64,000 nt of DNA, taken from Leptolyngbya ohadii IS1. Its GTDB lineage: Bacteria > Cyanobacteriota > Cyanobacteriia > Elainellales > Elainellaceae. Below the pieces are notes generated by a model. It was given only the letters and a program-made list of their open reading frames with translations. It did no database searches and was not told where the DNA came from. The stretch spans positions 6,364 through 70,363 of the forward strand of contig NZ_NKFP01000002.1 of the NCBI RefSeq assembly GCF_002215035.1. The letters run 5' to 3'. Each line of letters opens with the position of its first letter. The first letter of the stretch is position 1. Made by a program: the position numbers and the translations under genes. Positions 8,665 to 18,000 of the stretch are shown piece by piece.

Positions 8665-8817
8665 GTTATCCCGCATTTTCGATAGATAACACCCCTGCTT
8701 ACCAGAATTAACAATCAAGTCTGACAGGACAATACCCTGAAATCCAGGATCTAGACTGCACATTTTCTGTTTAATTCCTGAAAAACTGGGTGTTATCCCG
8801 CAAATCTGCTGTATAAC
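8665..8817. repeat. Two 26-bp palindrome-armed motifs
   Basis: GTTATCCCGCA...ATAAC occurs at 8665-8690 and again at 8792-8817, both exactly 26 bp long with GTTAT/ATAAC arms, 101 bp apart. The middle differs. They may be recombinase or regulator sites; no such gene is adjacent. Confidence 0.4.
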
Positions 8818-9232
8818 GGCTTTTAGCAGGAATGCTATCCAGCACTTCTGACGTTGAATGTTTAGTTAGCTGGCTTCGTTCTTCATCTGGAGATGTATGA
8901 CGATCTTCGTGTGCAGTGCTATTGTCCCATTGATCTTTCCGAGCCAACCAACTCTAAAAGCTATATAACGTTTCCTGCCTTCGTGAGGTGCATTTCTGAG
9001 ATTCAAGTCTCTGCTAAGTCTAGCCTTGGTATATATCATCTATTAAAGAATCGCTATGAGATTCGATAGAAATGTGAGATTCTCATGAAATTTGATGGTT
9101 AAGATTGTGTATCTTCTTTTAAGCAGTAAGTACATCGCTTTACGCACTTAAAAAGCAATGCAAGTTAGAAAAGCGGACTAAATGTGGCATGAAGATAGAC
9201 AAAGTAATTGATGAATTTTACCCTTCATTAAT

Positions 9233-9568
9233 ATGGAAATTATATTTTTAATTTTTGCGCTGCTAAAAGGTTCATACTCGTTGTTTGTCGCCACTATAAA
9301 TTACAAGAACTTACTTAATAAAACCGTTAAGTTGTCTGATGCAAGCAATGAAAAATTATCGGCATCAATAAAATATCGCGTCGCTTTGGTAACTATTGAG
9401 GTGTTTGGCGCGTGTTTCACGCTAATTCCTCTAATCTTAGGAGTTCAAAGTATGAGATATTTAATTTTCGGTTTTGCTGTCTGGTTTGTAGCAGGAGCAA
9501 TTGAAGACTTTACTGAAATTTTAACTTACCGTTGGGAGCAAAAGAGACGAAAACAGCGATCCGAGTAA
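9233..9568 (+). CDS. Small membrane protein of unknown function
   Basis: 111 aa. Hydrophobic stretches lie near residues 2-20, 50-70 and 75-92, with a basic C-terminus (WEQKRRKQRSE). It is more AT-rich than its neighbours, as is the 300 bp before it, which hints at separate acquisition. It is followed 50 bp later by a zinc-ribbon protein and the two may form one transcript. I do not recognise the family. Confidence 0.6.
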   Translation: MEIIFLIFALLKGSYSLFVATINYKNLLNKTVKLSDASNEKLSASIKYRVALVTIEVFGACFTLIPLILGVQSMRYLIFGFAVWFVAGAIEDFTEILTYRWEQKRRKQRSE

Positions 9569-9618
9569 TCCTTTAAACTACAAAACTAATTGGGTCAATC
9601 ATGTAATAAGAGGTAGAG

Positions 9619-9843
9619 ATGCAGAATCAAAAATGTCCTAAATGTGGTGGAGAAATGGATGCAGGGAAGGTGCAAGCTGATAGTTTAATGTACTATTCAG
9701 ATTGGCAGAAAAAAACTTTCAAGCTTGGCATACTCGTTGATAAAGCATGTGCATGTCTGACCTGTGGATATATCGAAATGTATCTGAATCCGGAAGTTTT
9801 AAGGAAAAAGATACAAGACAACAATCCGAATGGAATTAAATAG
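9619..9843 (+). CDS. Zinc-ribbon protein
   Basis: 74 aa. CPKCGGEMDAG near the start and CLTCGYIE near residue 53 form a four-cysteine zinc ribbon. AGAGGTAGAG precedes the ATG. The sequence resembles the short C-P-x-C-G-x-x-M family of one-ribbon proteins of unknown role. AT-rich like the preceding gene. Confidence 0.7.
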   Translation: MQNQKCPKCGGEMDAGKVQADSLMYYSDWQKKTFKLGILVDKACACLTCGYIEMYLNPEVLRKKIQDNNPNGIK

Positions 9844-10056
9844 CCAGCATACTGCGGAAATAAAGGCTTTGTAATAATTAATGCACGCCAGCTAACCCTT
9901 GCGTGCACTGGACGGACTGGCGACCCCTGATCTCGTTTCAGTACGTTCTGCCGCCAGTGACGCTCGCCGTTATCCTGCCTATGTCCCTTACACTGCCTCT
10001 TCTCCACAATTCTTAATCCCACAGTTCAGCGATCGAGTCCCTGAAAATCACCCTGC

Positions 10057-10670
10057 GGCTACCGCCGCTGGTGTTTAAGAGGGCTGCGCCTGTCCTGTCC
10101 TGGAAAGGCTTTTTTCCCTTCAATGCTTCAAGCTCATCAATCTATTTTTTCCTGCCTGCAAGCTCATTAATTCTTTTCTCCTGCTTCGACTCTTCAACAC
10201 CATCGATTCTTTTTACCCTGCTGCTTCACTGCTGGGGTGTGGGCTTCAGTGGGGGCTACGCTACGCTTGCCTGGACGCATCACCATCGGTGATGCTGGGA
10301 TCAGGGGAGGATGGATGGAACGATCGGCGCTGTGTGCGATCGGTTGATGGAGCCAAGTCACCATTATTGTGACCCGTCCTGCCTCCAGTCCTTTCCTGAC
10401 TTGAACTGCTATAACCAGATCACAACGATCGTCTTAGTGAGAAGGGCGAAGCAAAGCGCAGCCTATAGCGCAGCGTAGCGAGCAAGCACCAGGCGAAGCC
10501 GGTGCCACTGAAAACCCAGAATTACTGTTGAAGACCTGAAGGATTGAAGACCTGAAGACTTGAAAACTTGAGAGCTTAAGGGCAGTGAAGAAGTTGAGTC
10601 CTGCCCAGACAGAGGGGAGGAGCATCATGCAGCCCTCTTCATTTCCAGTCACGGCGGTAGCCGTTATGGA
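10057..10670. repeat. Composite repeat, full form (copy 5)
   Basis: GCGGCTACCGCCGCTGG at about 10057, CTGGAAAGGCTTTTTTCCC, GGGCTTCAGTGGGGGCTACG at 10240, the inverted GCGTAGCGAGCAAGCACC...GGTGCCACTGAAAACCC at 10462-10515, then TTGAGTCCTGCCCAGAC and CGGCGGTAGCCGTTAT to about 10668. The interior of the right half is rich in GAAGACTTGAAGA-like short repeats, as in copies 2 and 4. No gene is present. Confidence 0.65.
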
Positions 10671-10774
10671 CTTGATAGATTCGACAGACTTAGAGTGATG
10701 CGATCGAACTACCCTCGATTCCCTCTGCTCTATCCCTTTACTCTTGATGCAAGCTTATACAAATTAAAAGGGCT

Positions 10775-11065
10775 TGGCGGCTACCGCCGCTGCTTAAGTG
10801 AAAGGGCTGAGCCAGTCCTGTCCTGAAAAGCTTTTACCCCTTCAACACCTCAGCACCTCAACACCTTCAATCGCATTAATCCTTTTTTCCCTTCTCCAAT
10901 GCTCCATCAGCATTGATTCTCTTTTTGCCCTCTGCCAAGTCCTGATTCGACATTCTGCATCGATCGACGATCGATCGCCTTTGACTTCTGCTTTTTTGGG
11001 GGTTTAGTGGACGCTGCGCTGACGCTTGCTGCTAGATGCTCACATCGGCGGGTGCCGATGCTCGT
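10775..11065 (+). repeat. Composite repeat, left half only (copy 6)
   Basis: GGCGGCTACCGCCGCTGC at 10778, GAAAAGCTTTTACCCCTTCAAC, and the TTTAGTGGACGCTGCGCTGACGC block at about 11006-11028, then a short hairpin ACATCGGCGGGTGCCGATGC. As in copies 1 and 7, the right half is absent. It lies upstream of the ethylene-receptor-like kinase. Confidence 0.6.
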
Positions 11066-11204
11066 GCTTTCAAGTCAGTGCAGTAGCCAATGATGAATCA
11101 GTCGATCTTTGGATAATTCAAAGATTAATCAGTTTAGGCTAGCTGAACTCTAACTATTAATCGCTCATCACAATTAAATCCAAATTAATGACAGTAACAG
11201 ACAC

Positions 11205-11293
11205 TTTGGGTTGACTAGATTAAGAATTACGAGCAACTTAATCGTAATGCTGCTGTTTTTCGGCTCTCATAAAACAAGTGTTACTGGTCATTT
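11205..11293 (+). promoter_or_regulatory. Conserved leader shared by the two duplicated kinases
   Basis: GGTTGACTAGATTAAGAATT, CAACTTAATCGTAATGC and CTCATAAAACAAGTGTT are almost the same as at 258-343. Conservation of the spacer in both copies suggests a promoter or regulatory leader. TTGAC could be a -35 element (inference). The gap 9844-11293 otherwise contains repeat copies 5 and 6. Confidence 0.45.
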
Positions 11294-13333
11294 ATGCCCC
11301 CATTCCTGCAAAGCCTGCTGTCTTCAGGTCCGTTCATCCCCCACGGTCACTGCTATCTCTGGCAGACTCCCTTAGTAGGGCTGCATCTCCTCTCGGATGT
11401 CTTTATTGCTCTGGCTTACTACTCGATTCCAATATTTTTGGTTGCCTTTTCGGTCAAACGGAAAGACCTGCCCTTTCGTTGGCTCTTTTGGTTGTTTGGA
11501 GCATTTATTGTTTCCTGTGGCACGACTCACTGGCTGGATGTTGTCACGCTCTGGTATCCCGTTTATTGGTTCTCTGGTGGCGTTAAGGCAGTCACAGCAC
11601 TGGTCTCGGTTGCCACCGTCATGGAACTGATTCCGCTCTATCCTAAAGCCCTGGCATTGCCCAGCCCCGCACAGCTAAAGGCGATTAACCAACAGCTAGA
11701 GCAGGAAATTGAGGAACGGAAAGCAGTTGAAGCAGCACTCAGGGAGAGTGAGCAACGTAATGCTGAACTGTCAGCAGCAGCCCTGAAAGAGAAGGACAAT
11801 CTGCTGAATTTATTTGCTCAGTATGCCCCTGCTGGAGTTGTCATGTTTGACGACCAAATGCGCTACCTCATGGCGAGCCAACGCTGGATTGATGATTATG
11901 AGCTGGAGCCGGTTGAAGCCTTAATTGGACGATCGCACTATGAAGTCCGTCCCCATCTGCCAGAACCGTGGAAGCAGGTGCACCAGCGATGTTTAGCAGG
12001 GGCAACCGAACGGTGTGAGGAAGATCGGTTTGTTCGAGCCGATGGAGTGGAAAAGTTCATCCGCTGGGAGGTTCGTCCCTGGTATCAGGCAGCAGGAGAC
12101 GTAGGCGGCATCATTATGTTCTCGGAAGACATTACTGAACAAAAGCAGGCAGAACGGGCACTCCAGCAGCTCAATACTGAACTCGAACAGCGGGTAGTAG
12201 AACGAACAGCCGAACTCACAGCCCTCAGCGATCGTCTGAAAGAGGTACAGGAAATTGCTCGGATCGGGAGCTGGGAATACGACTTGCTCACTGGACAAAT
12301 TAGCTGGTCTGATGAAATCTTTCGTATCTTTGCTCTATCCCCAGAGCAGCCTGTCCCCAGCTATGAGCAGCACTTGCGCGAAAACTACCTGCCTGAAGAG
12401 GCAGCACGACTCCAGGCAGCAGTAACACGCGCACTAGAACAGAGAGAGCCGTATGAATTGGATTTGCAAATCATTCGAGCAGATGGCTCAACCGGATGGA
12501 TCTTGGGCAAGGGTAAGCCGATCGTCAATGAGCATCAGCAAGTGGTGCGCCTGGTAGGAACTGCTTTAGACATTACAGAGCGCAAGACCCTGGAAGTCGA
12601 GCAGCAGCACTTAGTCCAGATGAAGGATGAATTCCTCAGCTTGGTCTCTCACGAACTCCGATCGCCCCTCGCCAGTATCAAAATGGCAATTCATCTGCTA
12701 GAAATCAAGCTGGGGCAGGTGTTGCCTGTGCTTGAAGCAGAGAACCAAGTTCAGTGTCGGCAAATCCAGCAATACTTGAACATCCTCCATCAACAGTGCG
12801 ATCAGGAGCTTGAGATCGTCAATAACCTGCTGGACTTACAGCGGCTAGAAGCAGGCGGAGCCACTAAGACGATCGCCCCCATCCAGGTTCTTGAATGGGT
12901 TGAGCAGGTTGCTTCTGCTTATCAAGAACGGGCACAGGAACGACAGCAGCAGCTACAGGTATTGCTCCCTCCATCCGTACCAGACTTGCATTCAGATTGT
13001 GAGATCTTAACGAGTGTGCTGAGAGAGTTATTGACCAACGCCTGCAAGTACACGCCACCCGGAGAGACGATCACGGTGCAGGTAGAACCCACAACTGCCA
13101 ATATTCGGATTATGGTGCAGAATTCAGGCAGCTTTATCCCGCAAGCAGAACTAGAGCGCATCTTTGACAAGTTCTATCGAGTGCCGGGGGGCGACCCTTG
13201 GAAGCAGGGCGGGACTGGCTTAGGACTGGCTCTCGCTAAGAAGCAGGTAGAGTACCTGGGAGGGTCGATGCGGGCTGAGAGTGATGCGCGAGGGGTGCGG
13301 TTTATTCTCACTCTTCCGATAGAAATTGTCTAG
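11294..13333 (+). CDS. Ethylene-receptor-type histidine kinase
   Basis: 679 aa. Three membrane helices (about 30-53, 62-80, 90-115) form an ethylene-binding domain. Asp35, Tyr42, Cys75 and His79 (in SDVFIALAYYSIPIF and FIVSCGTTHW) have exactly the spacing of Asp25, Tyr32, Cys65 and His69 in plant ETR1, where Cys and His hold copper. A coiled coil, a PAS domain (about 175-285), a second coiled coil and PAS domain (about 290-430), HisKA with SHELRSPLA and an HATPase with G box GTGLGLALAKK follow. It probably senses ethylene or a related ligand, as SynEtr1 does in Synechocystis. The C-terminal half is nearly identical to the kinase at 412-1881. Confidence 0.9.
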   Translation: MPPFLQSLLSSGPFIPHGHCYLWQTPLVGLHLLSDVFIALAYYSIPIFLVAFSVKRKDLPFRWLFWLFGAFIVSCGTTHWLDVVTLWYPVYWFSGGVKAVTALVSVATVMELIPLYPKALALPSPAQLKAINQQLEQEIEERKAVEAALRESEQRNAELSAAALKEKDNLLNLFAQYAPAGVVMFDDQMRYLMASQRWIDDYELEPVEALIGRSHYEVRPHLPEPWKQVHQRCLAGATERCEEDRFVRADGVEKFIRWEVRPWYQAAGDVGGIIMFSEDITEQKQAERALQQLNTELEQRVVERTAELTALSDRLKEVQEIARIGSWEYDLLTGQISWSDEIFRIFALSPEQPVPSYEQHLRENYLPEEAARLQAAVTRALEQREPYELDLQIIRADGSTGWILGKGKPIVNEHQQVVRLVGTALDITERKTLEVEQQHLVQMKDEFLSLVSHELRSPLASIKMAIHLLEIKLGQVLPVLEAENQVQCRQIQQYLNILHQQCDQELEIVNNLLDLQRLEAGGATKTIAPIQVLEWVEQVASAYQERAQERQQQLQVLLPPSVPDLHSDCEILTSVLRELLTNACKYTPPGETITVQVEPTTANIRIMVQNSGSFIPQAELERIFDKFYRVPGGDPWKQGGTGLGLALAKKQVEYLGGSMRAESDARGVRFILTLPIEIV

Positions 13334-13411
13334 CACAGGCGAATTGAACAGACTCTTTAGGCTACTATTTTCCAGTTGCCAGAATTAAATCCTTATCCGT
13401 TCTGGCTGTTT

Positions 13412-13612
13412 ATGAGTCAGCCTTCATTCCCTGTTGGATTCACAGTCTACAAAGCTTCTGATTGCATCACCCTTCGTCCAGGCTTTGACGATATCCCAGG
13501 CTGGCACATTGTCTGTAGCTGTCGATCGTATGACCAGGCACTTGAAGCCGCTCAAAATGCTGCCCAAATCAGGCGATTGCCCTTGAAGATTGCTAATCAA
13601 GACGGGAAGTGA
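13412..13612 (+). CDS. Small GFTVY-family protein, copy 4
   Basis: 66 aa from the ATG at 13412 (MSQPSF), which corresponds to the start of copy 1 (MSQPPSF); an upstream in-frame start at 13376 is less likely. It has GFTVYKASDC, RPGFDDIPGW, IVCSCRSYDQALEAAQ and ends KIANQDGK. It lies 78 bp after the ethylene-receptor-type kinase, mirroring the arrangement at 412-2184. Confidence 0.75.
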   Translation: MSQPSFPVGFTVYKASDCITLRPGFDDIPGWHIVCSCRSYDQALEAAQNAAQIRRLPLKIANQDGK

Positions 13613-13832
13613 AGAACTGAATTGACCCATGAAGCTACCACTGCTAGTAATGAGCTGCGCCAAGGGTGATGCTTGCGCTACGGACTTTCCCTACCCTTCA
13701 AGGCAGACCTGAACAATCAAGCTTCTTACTCCGATCGTCAGACCGCTAACGTTGCTGTTTCTACCACCCGCTAGATACTAATGTGAAGCCAATTTGTAAT
13801 CATAGCGACATAACAAATCGAAGTGACAAACC

Positions 13833-13860
13833 GCCCCCAAGCCATAAAGGGGGCATTTTT
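13833..13860 (+). terminator. Rho-independent terminator
   Basis: GCCCCC and GGGGGC arms with a 10-base loop, followed directly by ATTTTT. It lies downstream of small gene copy 4 and just before the receiver gene. This argues that the receiver starts at the ATG at 13877 rather than at the in-frame GTG at 13823, which would put the hairpin inside the gene. Confidence 0.65.
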
Positions 13861-13876
13861 ACAGGTCTACGCAACC

Positions 13877-14290
13877 ATGCTCGATCGTCCACAAGTTCTT
13901 CGGTCTCAAGCACAGCCCTTAATGGGGTTACGTATTCTGCTGGTTGAGGACGAGTTTGATATTGCTAATCTACTCCTGTTCATCCTGGCAGATGCCGGAG
14001 CAGAAGTCGTTTGGGTGGCACAATCGTCTGATGCTCTAGCTTGTCTACCTGATATTCATCCTGATATTCTCCTGTCCAACATCAAACTCCCTGATGAGGA
14101 TGGAGACTGGCTCATTCAAGCCATTCGTGAGGCAGAGTCAGAAACCTTTCATCACCTTCCTGCCATTGCTATCTCCTCTTACACTAGAGAAGTCGCCGAA
14201 CACCAAATGCTCGAAGCTGGGTTTGAACGATTCCTGCCTAAAATCTTTGACTCAGATCAGCTGATTGCTACCATTCTCGAATTAGTCTAA
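13877..14290 (+). CDS. Stand-alone receiver domain lacking the phospho-acceptor Asp
   Basis: 137 aa, one REC domain only. The acidic pocket VEDEFD and the conserved Lys in FLPKIFD are present. The usual phospho-accepting Asp is Asn (LLSNIKLP, codon AAC at 14078-14080), so ordinary phosphorylation is not expected. It may be a pseudo-receiver that binds a kinase or clock partner constitutively. It lies between the ethylene-receptor-type kinase and the hybrid kinase. The Thr/Ser position is SS (AISSY). Confidence 0.85.
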   Translation: MLDRPQVLRSQAQPLMGLRILLVEDEFDIANLLLFILADAGAEVVWVAQSSDALACLPDIHPDILLSNIKLPDEDGDWLIQAIREAESETFHHLPAIAISSYTREVAEHQMLEAGFERFLPKIFDSDQLIATILELV

Positions 14291-14352
14291 CCCTCCCTCA
14301 GCAATCACTCTGGTATTAGGGCGATCGTTCCAAAAACAGGAAAAGGTGAAAG

Positions 14353-14560
14353 ATGGGCGGCTACCGCCGCTGGTAACGAGCTGGGCTACGCCTGATTTGT
14401 TCGGCAGGTTTTTACCCTTTCAATGCTCTGATGTTCACTGACTTTTTGCCCCAGGCAATGCTTCAAGCACACTAATTCGCTTATCCTCAATGCCTCTAGC
14501 TTTGGGGGTTAGTGGGCGCTACACGCTCCGCTTGCTGGTTGCTGGGGTGGACTGCTTACT
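14353..14560 (+). repeat. Composite repeat, left half only (copy 7)
   Basis: GGCGGCTACCGCCGCTGG, GAGCTGGGCTACGCCTG, CGGCAGGTTTTTACCC, then GGGGGTTAGTGGGCGCTACACG. It continues into the 14540-14715 stretch that duplicates 2400-2570. It sits between the pseudo-receiver and small gene copy 5. Confidence 0.6.
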
Positions 14561-14715
14561 TCAAGGGGTACCCACTCAGGCTGCGCTACAAACTGGGCTG
14601 TAACAAAGCTCTAGAGTTTTATAGCCTTCTCAATGAACTGTATTTCTTCACGTCACATTTGAATTGGCGGTTACGATCACAGGACATTACCTGATTATCG
14701 ATCGTTTCAAGCATC

Positions 14716-14904
14716 ATGAATTCCACCCAAACTCTGTCTGGCTTTACGGTTTATCAATCTCCTGGTTTTGTCACCATCCGTTCTGGATTTTCAGACATTC
14801 CTGGTTGGCGCGTCATCTGTAGCTGCTGGTCGTATGCACAAGCACTGGAAGCGGCTCAAAGTGCGTCTCAGTCCAAACGACAGCTTCTGAGGGTCAGCAG
14901 TTAA
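14716..14904 (+). CDS. Small GFTVY-family protein, copy 5
   Basis: 62 aa, differing from copy 2 (2571-2759) at only a few residues (SPGF for SAGF, ALEAAQSASQ for ALDAAQSAAH). Its upstream 170 bp are also shared with copy 2. It shows the complete family pattern. Function unknown. It is the last element of the duplicated block, upstream of the hybrid kinase. Confidence 0.75.
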   Translation: MNSTQTLSGFTVYQSPGFVTIRSGFSDIPGWRVICSCWSYAQALEAAQSASQSKRQLLRVSS

Positions 14905-15041
14905 GTTGGCTGACGGCAAACCCCGAACTGTATCCCGATCGCCTCAATCCAGCTCCAGCTTTTAAGAGAAAAGTGGGTATTAAATAGGCAAGATCGCTCA
15001 TATTAAGAAATATCTCTGCGACCGCCTTTGACCCAGTGCCT

Positions 15042-18000
15042 ATGAATACCCTGACTGCCCCTGAAGCCGCCTTTTTCTTTGAGCGGTCGCTCGACCTTTT
15101 CTCCGTTATTGGACTTGACGGCTACTTCAAGCGCCTTAATCCCAGATTCAGCGAGCTTCTGGGTTACTCAGAGGCAGAACTCCTAAGCCAGCCCTTTATT
15201 ACCTGGGTTCATCCTAACGACCATTCAGCAACGCTGGCAGAAGTTGAAAAGCTGAAAGCAGGCGCACCTACTCTTCTCTTTGAGAACCGCTACCGAACGC
15301 AGAATGGCTCTTATCGCTGGCTTGCCTGGACTGCCGCTCCCCAGCTTGAGGAGGGGACGATGTACTGCGTGGCGCGGGATATCACTGAGCAAAAGCAGAC
15401 TGAAACCGCACTGCGGCAAAGCGAGGAACGCTGGCAGCTTGCCTTACGAGGTAGCAATGACGGTATTTGGGACTGGAATGTCCAGACCAATGAAGTATTC
15501 TTTTCCCCTCGATGGAAAACGATGCTGGGCTACCGTGAGGATGAAATTAGCAACCACCTGGATGAGTGGGCAAAGCGCGTCCATCCTGAAGATATCGGCT
15601 GGGTCACTCAGGCGATTCAAGATCACTTCAACCGCAAAACGCCCTTTTATGTGTCCGAGCATCGGGTGCAGTGCAAAGATGGCACGTACAAGTGGATTCT
15701 CGATCGCGGTCAGGCTATCTGGGATGAAGCGGGTAACGTGCTGCGAATGGTCGGTGCCCACACCGATGTCACGGAGCGGCGATTGCTGGAAGCCGCTTTG
15801 CAGCAAGCCAACCAGGAACTTGAACAAAGGGTTGCCGAGCGCACCGCAGAACTGGAGCGCGTCAATGCTGCCTTGAAAGAAAGTGAAGAACGCAACGAGC
15901 TTGCAATGGCTGTCGCACGAATGTTTACTTTCGAGTGGCAACCGGACACGGATCGGGTGACGCGATCTGCAAATTGCAGAGGCATTCCCGGTCTAACCGA
16001 TACATCTTTGTATGACGACACTGGCTCATCGTGGTTTCGGTTTATCCATCCAGACGATCGAGACCGCTTCCAGGCAGTCCTACGGGGGCTTACTCCCGAC
16101 AACAGTAGCTATCATATTCTCTATCGTGTGGTGTGTCCCAATAACCGGGTTGTCATGCTGGAGGAGATTGCCCGCGCCCTATTCAACGACCAAGGACAGC
16201 TCCTGCGGCTAATTGGCATCGCCGCAGATGTCACTGAGCGGCAGCAGCTTCAGGCAGACTTAGAAGCGAGTCAGGCAGCTTTGCAGCAACAGCTGGTGGA
16301 AATTGAAACCATTTACCGGTCGGCTCCCGTTGGCTTAGGCTTCTTTGATCCTGACCTACGATTTGTCCGGATTAACCAGCACCTTGCCGAGATCAATGGA
16401 CTACCTGTCGAAGACCATTTAGGACAAACGGTGCGAGAAGCCCTGCCGGACATCGCGGATCGTCTGGAACTCCTGCTGGAACAAGTCATTCAATTGACTG
16501 AGCCAATTGTTGATGTAGAAGTGCATGGGACGACTCGTGCCCAACCAGGAGTTGAGCGGGATTGGCTGGCTTCCTACTATCCACAAACGGATCTAGATGG
16601 GCGAGTTGTGGGAATCAACGTGGTGGTGCAAGAAATCACTGAGCGTTTACGTGCAGAACAAGCTCTCCGGCAAAGCGCAGCGCGTCTTGAATATGTGCTG
16701 GATGCAGTGCAGTTTGGCATCTGGGAAGTGAACCTGCAATCCCAGCCTTACAAAGCCGAACCCCGATCGCTCAAGCACGACCAGATTTACGGCTACGATG
16801 CCCTGCTGCCCGAATGGGACTATGACACCTTCATCTCCCACATCCACCCGGACGACCGAGAACAGGTTGCCCAGAAGTTCCAAGACACGGTTACAACCCA
16901 CATTGACTGGAAGGTTGAATGCCGCATTATCCGCGCCGATGGTGAACTGCGATGGGTTTGGATCAGTGGCAGCCTCTATCGAGACGAGACCGGACAGCCC
17001 ACGGTACTGATGGGACTGATCGCCGATATCACAGAACGCAAAGCGGCAGAGGAAGCCCTGCGTCAGTCCGAGGAACGCTATCGCACTCTGTTTGCATCGA
17101 TCGAGGATGGCTTTTGCATTATTCAAATGCAGTTTGACTCGGAGCAAACGCCTGTAGATTATGAGTTTCTGGAAGCCAATCCCGCGTTTGAGCAACAAAC
17201 TGGACTGGTTAACGCCGTCGGTCGAACTGCCCGTCAACTATTGCCCACGCTCGAAGACTTTTGGTTTAACACCTATGGCAAGGTTGCTTTGACCCAGGAA
17301 CCGATTCGCTTTGAGAATGGCTCTGAGGCGATGGGGCGCTGGTTTGAAGTCTATGCCTTTCCGACTGGGCAACCGGAAGAACACAAAGTCGCTATCCTGT
17401 TTCGCGAGATTAGCGATCGGAAAAATTATGAGACCCAGCGGGAACGGCTGTTGCAGCAGGAACAGGCAGCTCGCACTGCCGCCGAACACGCCAACCGAAC
17501 GAAAGAGCAGTTCCTAGCAGTCCTCTCCCATGAACTGCGAACCCCTCTCAACCCCATCCTGGGCTGGGCGAAGATTCTACAGTTCCCCCAGGTGAGCCAT
17601 GATAGGCTTCAGCAAGGACTAGCGACGATTGAGCGTAATGCCAAGCAGCAGGTCCAAATTATTGATGACCTGCTCGATATCTCTAAAATTACTCAAGGTA
17701 AGCTCACGCTGCAATTTGCATCGATCGATTTGGCTGACCCCATTACATCTGCCGTGGAAACCGTGCAACTTGCAGCACAGGCAAAGAACATTCACCTGGA
17801 GGTCCTGCTTGAACCGATCGGGGGTCTGGTCAATGGCGATGCGGGCAGACTCCAGCAAGTAGTGTGGAACCTGCTCTCAAATGCTATAAAGTTCACGCCC
17901 CCCGGTGGGCAAGTGACGGTTCATCTATCCCAAGATGCTCACAATGCCCAAATCACCGTGAGCGATACCGGGAAGGGCATCCAGCCAGAATTCCTGCCCC

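Noticed and set aside
8665-8817. Integron attC sites
   Set aside because: The arms GTTAT/ATAAC do not match the attC core GTTRRRY/RYYYAAC, and there is no integrase or cassette array.
15444-15941. 165-aa minus-strand frame inside the hybrid kinase
   Set aside because: It lies fully opposite a well-supported PAS/kinase gene, and the encoded sequence has no recognisable domain.
16647-17237. 196-aa minus-strand frame inside the hybrid kinase
   Set aside because: Antisense shadow of PAS domains in the real gene.
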